Positions 1 to 6,457 of a DNA stretch of 6,457 nucleotides are shown piece after piece; the stretch's first letter is position 1; every line of letters starts with the position of its first letter. The translations under genes were made by a program, and so were the position numbers. The notes under the pieces were generated by a model, which saw nothing but the letters and a program-made list of their open reading frames with translations, did not search any database and was not told the origin of the DNA. The stretch is from Bacteroidota bacterium (GTDB taxonomy: Bacteria > Bacteroidota > Ignavibacteria > Ignavibacteriales > Ignavibacteriaceae): positions 1-6,457 of the forward strand of contig JADFGB010000068.1 in assembly GCA_022567875.1 (NCBI GenBank), in the 5' to 3' direction.

Positions 1-666
1 CAAGGTAATTTATTTTTAGATAAATTCTTCGGTGCTGAGATTTCATATTTAAATAAAGAAAATTATTTAGAAGTAAATAGTATTATGCAGGAAGAAGCTG
101 AAGCTTTTAAGAAAAAAGGTAAAAAAGTTTATGTAATTCCTGAGGGAGGATCTAATGCTTTGGGAATTTGGGGCTATATATCTTTTGTAGATGAATTAAG
201 AAAACAGGTCGATTTAAAAAAAATTGAAGCTATTCTTTCAGCTTCAGGCTCCGGTGGGACTGCAGCAGGTCTGTTAGTAGGAGTATCTTTATTAAAATTA
301 CCGGTAAAAATTTATGCTGTAAATGTACTGTATTCTAAAGAGGTTATAAGAAAAAAAATTCTTAATTTAGCCGAAGGTTGTATTCGCGAATTCAATCTAA
401 CCTGTAAATTGAATGAAACTAAATTAGAAATATTGGATGGATATTCAAAAGAAGGATATAAAAACATTGAGAAGAAAAAATTAAAACTCATAAAAAACTT
501 TGCTCAAGCTTCGGGAATACTATTAGATCCCGCTTATACAGGTAAAGCATTTACTGCTTATTATGAAAACTTTTTAATGAAAAAGAAAGGAATGAAAGTA
601 ATATTTATTCACACAGGTGGGATGTTTAGTGTATTTGCAAAAAACAACAAGTATCTCGCAGTATAA
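1..666 (+). CDS. D-cysteine desulfhydrase / ACC deaminase family PLP enzyme, 5'-truncated by window edge
   Basis: The frame is open from base 1 and gives 221 residues; the family is usually about 320-340, so roughly the first 100 residues, including the PLP-binding lysine, lie outside the window. The Met codon at 85 is internal, because the family-typical stretch GNLFLDKFFGAE is read in frame before it. Visible landmarks, numbered from base 1, are PEGGSNALG (47-55), the glycine-rich SGSGGTAAG stretch (82-90) of fold-type II PLP enzymes, LDPAYTGKA (175-183) and HTGG (204-207). True ACC deaminases carry Glu after the active-site Tyr (YEGK) and Leu in HLGG. Here both positions are Thr (T180, T205), the pattern linked to D-cysteine desulfhydrase, which converts D-cysteine to pyruvate, H2S and ammonia in the cytoplasm. 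A related activity such as L-cysteate sulfo-lyase is not excluded. The family is seen directly; the substrate is inferred. A 75-base gap separates it from the next gene, so co-transcription is uncertain. Confidence 0.9.
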   Translation, partial: QGNLFLDKFFGAEISYLNKENYLEVNSIMQEEAEAFKKKGKKVYVIPEGGSNALGIWGYISFVDELRKQVDLKKIEAILSASGSGGTAAGLLVGVSLLKLPVKIYAVNVLYSKEVIRKKILNLAEGCIREFNLTCKLNETKLEILDGYSKEGYKNIEKKKLKLIKNFAQASGILLDPAYTGKAFTAYYENFLMKKKGMKVIFIHTGGMFSVFAKNNKYLAV

Positions 667-669
667 TTA

Positions 670-692
670 TTACTTTGTCTTAGTAAGTTTTT
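670..692 (+). terminator. Possible weak terminator after the PLP enzyme gene
   Basis: Four bases after the stop codon, TTACT (670-674) can pair with AGTAA (682-686) around a 7-base loop, followed by G and then five T (688-692). The layout is that of an intrinsic terminator, but the stem has only five mostly A-T pairs and would be unstable. In such A+T-rich DNA this could arise by chance. Confidence 0.2.
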
Positions 693-741
693 AGATTTAT
701 TTTAACTTAGTTGATATTAATTAGTATGGAGTTGTACTGAA

Positions 742-1152
742 ATGGAAGATCAAAAAATAAGAGTTCTTGTTGCCAAGGCAGGTTTGGACGGACACGATAG
801 GGGAGCAAAAGTAATTGCAGCTGCTCTTAGAGATGCAGGAATGGAAGTAATTTACACAGGTCTTAGACAAACCCCTGAAACGATAGTGGAAGCTGCACTG
901 CAGGAAGATGTGGATGTAATAGGGATAAGTATATTGTCGGGAGCACATTTAACAATACTTCCAAAAATATTAAACTTGATGAAAGAAAAAGGATTGGATG
1001 ATGTTCTTTTAACCGGGGGCGGAATTATTCCCGAAGAGGACATTATTAAATTAAAAAAAATGGGTGTCGGCGAACTATTTACACCAGGTGCGCGCACAAC
1101 TCAAATTGCAGAATATATAAAAACCTGGAGGAAGGAAAATCCGAGGAAATAA
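742..1152 (+). CDS. Cobalamin (B12)-binding subunit of a methylmalonyl-CoA mutase-type acyl-CoA mutase
   Basis: This complete 136-residue protein is a single B12-binding Rossmann-like domain. It has the base-off/His-on signature: D16-G-H18-D-R-G21, where H18 would be the lower axial cobalt ligand, then S63-I-L65 and G92-G93-G94, which line the groove for the nucleotide tail. The length matches small subunits of heteromeric mutases (archaeal-type methylmalonyl-CoA mutase, isobutyryl-CoA mutase IcmB, 2-hydroxyisobutyryl-CoA mutase HcmB). It would work in the cytoplasm with a separate substrate-binding large subunit, for example interconverting (R)-methylmalonyl-CoA and succinyl-CoA in propionate metabolism. 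No large subunit is in the window, so the substrate cannot be decided. The ATG at 742 has GGAG at 728-731, ten bases upstream, which supports this start. The protein begins right before the conserved [16 protein letters not shown] block, as family members do. The domain call is firm; the choice among mutases is open. Confidence 0.95.
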   Translation: MEDQKIRVLVAKAGLDGHDRGAKVIAAALRDAGMEVIYTGLRQTPETIVEAALQEDVDVIGISILSGAHLTILPKILNLMKEKGLDDVLLTGGGIIPEEDIIKLKKMGVGELFTPGARTTQIAEYIKTWRKENPRK

Positions 1153-1210
1153 TATATAAAAAGGGGACACGAAAAACGTGAATTTTAAGACGTTATACGG
1201 TTGAAATTAT

Positions 1211-1242
1211 GTTGGCTTAGGCATTACTTTAAAATAAATTTG
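1211..1242 (+). promoter_or_regulatory. Candidate Bacteroidota-type promoter upstream of the DMFase-like gene
   Basis: TAAATTTG at 1235-1242 matches the Bacteroidota -7 element TAnnTTTG exactly. GTTG at 1211-1214 matches three of four bases of the -33 TTTG element, with 20 bases between them, within the usual range. The predicted leader would be about 80-110 bases. An alternative sigma70-like pair, TTGACC (1250-1255) and TCTCAT (1272-1277), is also present, so the assignment is weak. The rest of 1153-1324 holds only short A+T-rich dyads and no gene. Confidence 0.25.
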
Positions 1243-1324
1243 TAACATTTTGACCAGCAGTTGTTATTAAATCTCATTGTGAAACAAAAAAACTCCATAA
1301 ACTCTTAAATATCAATCTTTTATA

Positions 1325-3556
1325 ATGGCATATCATTTGAATTATATTGATGATATGGATTTAAAATTTACAAAAAGACTTAAAATTTTATTTACTCTTA
1401 TTTTTACTTTAGGGTTTAGCCAATTAAATTTTGCTGTTGTTGCTACAGAAGGTGGGTATTCTAATAAAATATCAATATTTAATGGAGAAACAATAAAATT
1501 TTATATTTCCACTTCTGCATCATCATATCAAATTGAGATATATAAAATAGGTGAAAATGCCGGTTTAGTTTTTACATCTTCTACAATTCAAGGGGGACTC
1601 CAATTTATTCCCTCCGATGCTTATAAAAATGGTTGTAATTGGTCCACAAGTTTCGAGATGGTAATACCAAATGATTGGGAACCAGGTGTTTACAAAGCTA
1701 TATTCCCAGTATCGAGTGCTCAATTCGAAAATAACGGTGAAATTATTTTTGCAGTTAAAACTACAAATTTAGGCTCGTTTTCTACAATTGCAGTAATTTT
1801 AACGGTTAATAATTGGAATGCATATAATAATTTTGGCGGTAAAAGTTTATATAATTATAATTCCACAAATTTACAGAAAGCTGACAAAGTTTCATTTGAA
1901 AGACCTTTTACTTTAAGCAGTATTTCAGATTTTCATAATTGGACAGAAAAATTAATTAATTGGTTTGTAACTGAAAATGTAGTTGCTGAATATATTACAA
2001 GTGTGGACTTATACCAGGACCCGGATCTACTTTCAAATTATGATGTAGTGATAGATGTAGGGCACGATGAATATGTTTCTCTTCCGGAAAGAGATCAAGT
2101 ACAGAATTTTGTAAATAACGGTGGAAGATTGATGATATTATCAGGAAATACATATTGGTGGCAAGTCAGACTTGAAGACAATGGAAGGACAATGGTTTGT
2201 TATAAAGATCCTAATAATGATCCTGAACTGGGAGTGAATGATGAGGTTGTAACAACTAGATGGTATGATTATCCTCTTTTTAATCCGGAGATAAAATTAA
2301 CAGGCGTGACATTTAGAGAAGGAGGTGTTGTAAATTATGAAGACGGGGTTTTGCCTAAATCTCAAGGCTACGGTGATTTTGCAGTTTATAACTCTCATTA
2401 TTGGGTATACAATGGAACAGGACTTAAAGACGGCGATGAGTTTGGATACGATGCAAGCATAGTGGGAGTAGAGGTTGACGGTAATGATTTTACATGGCAG
2501 AATGGAATTCCGACTGTAACAGGTAATGATCAAGCACCCACCAACTTTAGAATATTTGGGCTTTCTCCGGCTGATAACAGAGAAAATTACCCGAATGGGC
2601 ATGGTATTATGGGATTGTATTTTACCGAAAACGGAGGAGCTGTATTTACTGCTTCAACTCTTAATTGGACTAAAGGGCTTCCGAATGATGTAGATGTACA
2701 AAAAATAACTCACAATATTTTAACTCAATTTTTAAAAAATACTTTTCCCCCTGAGATTGTTTCCTGGACACCTGGTGAAACTATATCAAAAATAATAAAT
2801 CAAGAATCTGTTTTTATAAATGATAGAGAAAATATTTTTCTTTCAGATCCTTCTTTAAATTTTCATATAAACGCTGTTGACCCGAGAGGGGAAGCAATAA
2901 ATTATATTTGGGAAATAAACGGTAACGAAGTTATCAATTCTAATTCATCTGATTTTATTTTTAATAATACTGTACCACCCGGAGATTACACTATAACTGC
3001 TTATGCATATAACTCTACAGATACTTCTCAAATTTCTTGGAATATTACTACAGCAAATTCCGTAACAAATTATGCTGTTAGCGGAACTATAGTATATGAT
3101 AATATATCAGCATCACCTTTGTCAAATGTTACAGTTCAATTAACTCCTGCTAACGGTGGTAACAATTTAATAGTGACAACTGATGCAAACGGAAATTATA
3201 GCTTTAATAATGTTGTGTCCGGAAATTATGATTTAACCGCAACATCTTCTACACAATTCCCAACAAACTTTATAAATGCAACAGATGGTTTATTGGTTGC
3301 ACGCTATTTTGCAGGGTTGCAGACACTTAATCCTTTAAGGCTTAATGCAGCAGATGTTGATAATTTAGGGGGAGTTAATGCCACGGATGCTCTAATAATT
3401 ATAAGAAGGTTTGCTAATATGATCTCTACATTTACGAAATCGGATTGGATATTTGAGACAAAACAAATCAGTGTTACAAATTCAAATTTAACAACTCAAA
3501 ATTTAAAGGGAATTGCTACGGGGGATGTGGATGCTTCGGCACAGGGTCCATTCTAA
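1325..3556 (+). CDS. Secreted N,N-dimethylformamidase beta-subunit-like protein with C-terminal CnaB-like and dockerin-like domains
   Basis: The longest frame gives 743 residues. The more likely start is the in-frame ATG at 1355 (M11), which leaves a normal signal peptide: basic TKRLK, then a hydrophobic run, with a cut near residue 38. The first ten residues would add an odd acidic n-region, and neither start has a clear ribosome site. In order: an N-terminal beta domain (about 44-145); a core like the C-terminal part of the N,N-dimethylformamidase large subunit (about 150-470), with NWNAYNNFGGKSLY (163-176), GHDEY (246-250), GGRLMILSGNTYWW (266-279) and AVFTASTLNW (439-448); a PKD/Ig-like domain (about 477-577); a CnaB/carboxypeptidase-regulatory-like domain (about 583-640); and dockerin-like repeats (about 648-738), the best being D677-V-D679...N685-x-x-D688. 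Known members of the core family hydrolyse amides with an iron site; the substrate here is unknown. It is probably exported, yet ends at GDVDASAQGPF without a T9SS tail. The next gene encodes a cohesin-like protein. Confidence 0.85.
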   Translation: MAYHLNYIDDMDLKFTKRLKILFTLIFTLGFSQLNFAVVATEGGYSNKISIFNGETIKFYISTSASSYQIEIYKIGENAGLVFTSSTIQGGLQFIPSDAYKNGCNWSTSFEMVIPNDWEPGVYKAIFPVSSAQFENNGEIIFAVKTTNLGSFSTIAVILTVNNWNAYNNFGGKSLYNYNSTNLQKADKVSFERPFTLSSISDFHNWTEKLINWFVTENVVAEYITSVDLYQDPDLLSNYDVVIDVGHDEYVSLPERDQVQNFVNNGGRLMILSGNTYWWQVRLEDNGRTMVCYKDPNNDPELGVNDEVVTTRWYDYPLFNPEIKLTGVTFREGGVVNYEDGVLPKSQGYGDFAVYNSHYWVYNGTGLKDGDEFGYDASIVGVEVDGNDFTWQNGIPTVTGNDQAPTNFRIFGLSPADNRENYPNGHGIMGLYFTENGGAVFTASTLNWTKGLPNDVDVQKITHNILTQFLKNTFPPEIVSWTPGETISKIINQESVFINDRENIFLSDPSLNFHINAVDPRGEAINYIWEINGNEVINSNSSDFIFNNTVPPGDYTITAYAYNSTDTSQISWNITTANSVTNYAVSGTIVYDNISASPLSNVTVQLTPANGGNNLIVTTDANGNYSFNNVVSGNYDLTATSSTQFPTNFINATDGLLVARYFAGLQTLNPLRLNAADVDNLGGVNATDALIIIRRFANMISTFTKSDWIFETKQISVTNSNLTTQNLKGIATGDVDASAQGPF

Positions 3557-3561
3557 CCCCT

Positions 3562-3589
3562 TTGTCGAATTATTTTACCGCTTGTCGAA
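3562..3589 (+). repeat. Short direct repeat TTGTCGAA, twice, 20-base period
   Basis: TTGTCGAA occurs at 3562-3569 and again at 3582-3589, exactly 20 bases apart, just after the stop codon of the DMFase-like gene. A 10-base perfect palindrome, AAATCGATTT, follows at 3616-3625. Two sites about two helical turns apart can be an operator, but 8-base repeats also arise by chance. The remainder of the 200-base gap 3557-3756 shows no gene. Confidence 0.3.
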
Positions 3590-3711
3590 AACATCAAAAA
3601 TTAAGATAAAAAATCAAATCGATTTATAAAGAGAAAGGGTCTTATTCTGATACAAACCCCCATAATAAAATATGTCTTTTCATTCAAGAAAAAGGACTTT
3701 CCTGTGGCATA

Positions 3712-3730
3712 TAACTTGCTTACATATAAT
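3712..3730 (+). promoter_or_regulatory. Candidate promoter elements upstream of the cohesin-like gene
   Basis: A perfect TATAAT lies at 3725-3730, 26 bases before the ATG at 3757, but no good -35 hexamer sits 16-18 bases upstream of it. TAACTTG at 3712-3718 is one T short of the Bacteroidota -7 element TAnnTTTG. Both are common in A+T-rich DNA. The 200-base gap from the previous gene makes a separate promoter plausible; the exact site is uncertain. Confidence 0.22.
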
Positions 3731-3756
3731 TCAGATAAATAATAAGGTTTACAACA

Positions 3757-6457
3757 ATGAAAAAAATATTTTTACTTTTTGTATTTACATTAATTTTTAA
3801 TGGATTAACTTTTGGACAAGCAACGATAAGTCTTCCTGACATTACAACCCAACCAAATGCTGACATCAGTATTCCAATAGATGTAACAGGGTTCAATAAT
3901 GTAAGCGCAATAAGCATAGTTATAAATTATGATCCGAATGTCTTAACATTTCAATCAAATCCGGATCCATTAACAGGGAATTATTTTATTAACAATCCTA
4001 CCGGTCAGATTAGAATAGGATGGTTTAGTATTACACCTTCTAATTTTGCAGATGGTACATTATTACATTTAAATTTCAAATATATTGGTGGTAATACTAA
4101 TCTTGATTTTGAAACAACTAACACGAATGAAATTGCGGATGCCATGGGTGCCAGCATTTCAACTACATATAAAAACGGTAGTGTTTCTTTATCGATAATA
4201 ACTCCAACCGGTTCAATCGGTGATTATGTATGGGATGATTTAGATAAAAATGGAATGCAGCAAGATAAAACAATTGAACCTCCTTTATCAGGAGTAACAG
4301 TAAAATTACTTGATGCAAGCAATAACGAATTAAAAACAACAACAACAGATGCTGAAGGTGGGTATTTATTTACAGGATTATCTGCGGGTACTTATAAAGT
4401 AAAATTTGAATTGCTTAATGGATATGTTTTTAGTCCTAAAAAAGTTGATTTTCCCACTTCCCAAAACGGGGATTCTGATGCAGATCCGACTACAGGACTT
4501 ACAGATGAAATTACTTTAACAGAGAATCAAAATCTTTACGGAATTGATGCAGGAATGTATAAGTCACCTGTTGTTGTTCAAACTCCGGAACCATGGGTTG
4601 ATGTAAATGATTATAAAACTGTTTCACCTGATTCGGGATTGACAACTACTTACACAATAACATTTGCAAATAATGGAAACGGTGATTTATTCAATGCAAC
4701 TATAATAGATACAATACCAACAGGGTATTCTTATGTTTCAAGCAGCGGAGGAATTTCTTCTGCCGAAACTTCAAGCGGAAGTAACATTGTAATTTTCCAA
4801 ATCGGGACGGTTGCCGCTAACAGTGCAGATTCTGTAAAATTAACTGTTAGAGTTACCAACTTGGAATCTGATTATTTAATGAAAGCTTGTTTACTCGGTA
4901 ACGATGGAAATTCAAATAATTATCAAGTTTGTGCCGATGATTTGAATTTCTATGATTCAGCAAGCGGAGGCGGTGATGGAGGTATTGAATCTAAGGGAGA
5001 TTTAGCTTCATTATTACTTAAGAGACAACTATTAATTAAATATGGAAGAACTACACCGATTCTTGTAAAATCAGAGGCAAATGCAATTTCTTCGCAGCAT
5101 AGTTTATCGGAATTTTACCCTGCGACAGGTCCTTTTAATTCACAAGGTACTGTAACAACTCCATTCGACATACTTGGTATTTCAAATGCTGTTTCAAGTT
5201 ATGCAATGGATTATAATATGAATACCGAAATTGGGCTAAGAAGAGTAGCAGGTATATTTTCTACAATTACAAATGCACCTTATATTTATGACCATACAAA
5301 AGCAGTTTGTGACAGGTTAGGTGGATCAGTGATTGGTGATTTAAGATTGTTAGCAGTAAACGGTAACAAATTTTATGCAGCTAAAATAAGGAATGAGAAG
5401 AAAAACCAAACAGATTATGCAATTTCATTCAGCGTTTATGAAACACTTTCAGGATATCAACTACAAAGTAAATGGACTTACGGAGAATATATATCACCTG
5501 ACGGAGCTTCCAGCATTTACAATTTCCAGGTTTGGTCTTCCACTTATGAAGGTACTATAGAATTAGTAAAAAGTATATTATCAAAATTCAGTTCATTTAG
5601 TTCGCTAACATATCTAAATGTGAATCAGGTTGAACCGGATGTATATGTTAAAAGCTCTTACTATTCGCACGACGGTACAATCCATCTGAAAGTTATAAAT
5701 TTAGGAAATGCTTCTCAAATATCTATTGTTAATAAATACAGAATAGCTCAAAGTGATGTGCAAATTGAAAAAACTGAAAATATTACTGTACAAAAAGGTG
5801 AAAATGATATTGTGCTTTCTACAGGAATTATTTCTGATGCAAATTTATCATTAACTTCTTCAACGGGATTCAAAGATGAAGCATTTGTAAGCGGAGGCTC
5901 TTATACAAATATCTCCGGTCCGAACAGCACTGTTTCAAATTTTTCAACTGTAAATTATCCTCAACCGTTACTATCTAATTATACAGAGGGTTCATTATTG
6001 TTATCAGGTGGAGTTTCAATTTCAGGTAATCTTTCGGACTGGATATCTGTAATAAGAAGCTTTTCAGCAAACGGAGATAATATTGATTTAAGTGATTATT
6101 CAAATATAAAATTTAAAGCAAAGGGAACAGGGGTATTAACATTAATATTTGATTTAACAAATACTCAAAACTTTAATTACTTCTCTTATTCTGTTAATCT
6201 TACAACTGCTGAAACAGAATATTCAATTAATTTCAGCGACCTTGTTGAAATAACACCGAGTCAAAATCAATTTACTCCGAGCTTGGTAAGAAATATTGGC
6301 TTTATTCTTTATAAAACAAATAATCCTAATCTTACAAACTTTAATTTTGAAGTAAGTAATATTGTATTCTCTAACAACCTTGTTACAGGAATTGAGGATG
6401 ACAATCTTGTACCAAAAGAATTCAGTCTTTCACAGAATTATCCGAATCCATTTAATC
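3757..6457 (+). CDS. Large secreted cohesin / SdrD_B / DUF11 protein with T9SS sorting tail, 3'-truncated by window edge
   Basis: The frame is open from the ATG at 3757 to the right edge, giving 900 residues without a stop. AAGG at 3744-3747 is a plausible ribosome site, and the start yields a clear signal peptide (MKKIFLLFVFTLIFNGLTFG, cut near 20-21). In order: a cohesin-like beta-sandwich (about 22-147), with the typical ISLPDITTQPNADISIPIDV opening and NYDPNVLTF at 57-65; an SdrD-type B domain (about 152-269; GDYVWDDLDKNG at 155-166, typically calcium-binding and stalk-forming); a DUF11 domain (about 282-395; TYTITFANNGNGDLFNATIID at 298-318); a Gly-rich hinge (404-409); an unrecognised module (about 410-625); a beta-rich stretch; a CBM11/CIA30-like domain (about 741-872); and FSLSQNYPNPFN (889-900), the start of a T9SS type A tail. 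The protein should therefore be exported by Sec, moved across the outer membrane by T9SS and held on the surface or released. A scaffold or adhesin role is inferred; no catalytic motif was recognised. Confidence 0.92.
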   Translation, partial: MKKIFLLFVFTLIFNGLTFGQATISLPDITTQPNADISIPIDVTGFNNVSAISIVINYDPNVLTFQSNPDPLTGNYFINNPTGQIRIGWFSITPSNFADGTLLHLNFKYIGGNTNLDFETTNTNEIADAMGASISTTYKNGSVSLSIITPTGSIGDYVWDDLDKNGMQQDKTIEPPLSGVTVKLLDASNNELKTTTTDAEGGYLFTGLSAGTYKVKFELLNGYVFSPKKVDFPTSQNGDSDADPTTGLTDEITLTENQNLYGIDAGMYKSPVVVQTPEPWVDVNDYKTVSPDSGLTTTYTITFANNGNGDLFNATIIDTIPTGYSYVSSSGGISSAETSSGSNIVIFQIGTVAANSADSVKLTVRVTNLESDYLMKACLLGNDGNSNNYQVCADDLNFYDSASGGGDGGIESKGDLASLLLKRQLLIKYGRTTPILVKSEANAISSQHSLSEFYPATGPFNSQGTVTTPFDILGISNAVSSYAMDYNMNTEIGLRRVAGIFSTITNAPYIYDHTKAVCDRLGGSVIGDLRLLAVNGNKFYAAKIRNEKKNQTDYAISFSVYETLSGYQLQSKWTYGEYISPDGASSIYNFQVWSSTYEGTIELVKSILSKFSSFSSLTYLNVNQVEPDVYVKSSYYSHDGTIHLKVINLGNASQISIVNKYRIAQSDVQIEKTENITVQKGENDIVLSTGIISDANLSLTSSTGFKDEAFVSGGSYTNISGPNSTVSNFSTVNYPQPLLSNYTEGSLLLSGGVSISGNLSDWISVIRSFSANGDNIDLSDYSNIKFKAKGTGVLTLIFDLTNTQNFNYFSYSVNLTTAETEYSINFSDLVEITPSQNQFTPSLVRNIGFILYKTNNPNLTNFNFEVSNIVFSNNLVTGIEDDNLVPKEFSLSQNYPNPFN

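Noticed and set aside
721..1097. Antisense open frames over the B12-binding gene.
   Set aside because: They lie fully or largely within a strongly conserved + strand gene. Their products are Cys/Ser-rich or low-complexity, with no family features or start signals.
1168..1194. Two mutually exclusive mini-hairpins after the B12 gene: CACG/CGTG around A5 (1168-1180) and AACGT/ACGTT (1175-1194).
   Set aside because: The stems are only 4-5 pairs and no T-run follows either, so they are not a convincing terminator or riboswitch. No B12-riboswitch features were seen.
1190..1231. A string resembling part of an integron attC site (GTTATACGG near 1193, CTTAGGC near 1216).
   Set aside because: The core boxes match GTTRRRY at only six of seven positions. 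No complementary half site or long imperfect palindrome lies upstream, and no integrase or cassette structure is present.
2297..2602. Antisense open frame of 101 codons within the DMFase-like gene.
   Set aside because: It is opposite a conserved coding core and its translation shows no recognisable domain. It is a shadow of the + strand gene.
3674..3700. Possible terminator hairpin GTCTTTT (3674-3680) with AAAAGGAC-type 3' arm (3691-3697) followed by TTT.
   Set aside because: Seven mostly A-U pairs including one G-U, a loose loop and only three T after it, and more than 110 bases from the preceding stop codon. This is too weak to call.
3720..4345. Two short antisense open frames (65 and 60 codons) opposite the start of the cohesin gene.
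   Set aside because: The + strand frame here encodes a signal peptide plus cohesin-like and SdrD_B domains and is open for 900 codons. The antisense frames show only hydrophobic residues of the kind expected from reverse-reading A+T-rich DNA.
4332..4347. Short ACA triplet run in the cohesin gene.
   Set aside because: It encodes four Thr in an SdrD_B beta-strand (194-197). It is too short to be a meaningful microsatellite.

Overview
The window is A+T-rich and fits the Bacteroidota/Ignavibacteriota side of the FCB group. The best taxonomic clue is at the right edge: a secreted protein runs into the start of a type IX secretion system (T9SS) sorting tail, reading FSLSQNYPNPFN, a form especially common in Ignavibacteria and relatives. 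Weak Shine-Dalgarno sites and a TAnnTTTG-type promoter candidate agree with this. The phylum is inference, not proof.

All four genes lie on the + strand. From left to right: (1) the 3' two thirds of a PLP-dependent D-cysteine desulfhydrase/ACC deaminase family gene (1-666), cut by the left edge; (2) a complete stand-alone cobalamin-binding subunit of a methylmalonyl-CoA mutase-type enzyme (742-1152); (3) a complete secreted multidomain protein (1325-3556) whose core resembles the large (beta) subunit of N,N-dimethylformamidase and whose C terminus is a CnaB-like plus dockerin-like module; (4) a very long secreted protein (3757 to beyond the right edge) with a cohesin-like domain, an SdrD-type B domain, a DUF11 domain, an unrecognised central module, a CBM11/CIA30-like beta-sandwich and the start of a T9SS tail. 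No tRNA, rRNA, CRISPR array or intact mobile element is visible, and no gap between genes exceeds about 200 bases.

The left half is ordinary cytoplasmic metabolism: D-cysteine breakdown and B12-dependent acyl-CoA carbon-skeleton rearrangement. The right half looks like a cell-surface module. A dockerin-bearing, possibly iron-dependent amidohydrolase-like protein without a T9SS tail of its own lies directly upstream of a cohesin-bearing protein that has one. A simple hypothesis is that the second protein is a surface scaffold to which the first attaches. The dockerin loops are degenerate and such modules are common in this group, so the pairing remains a testable inference.
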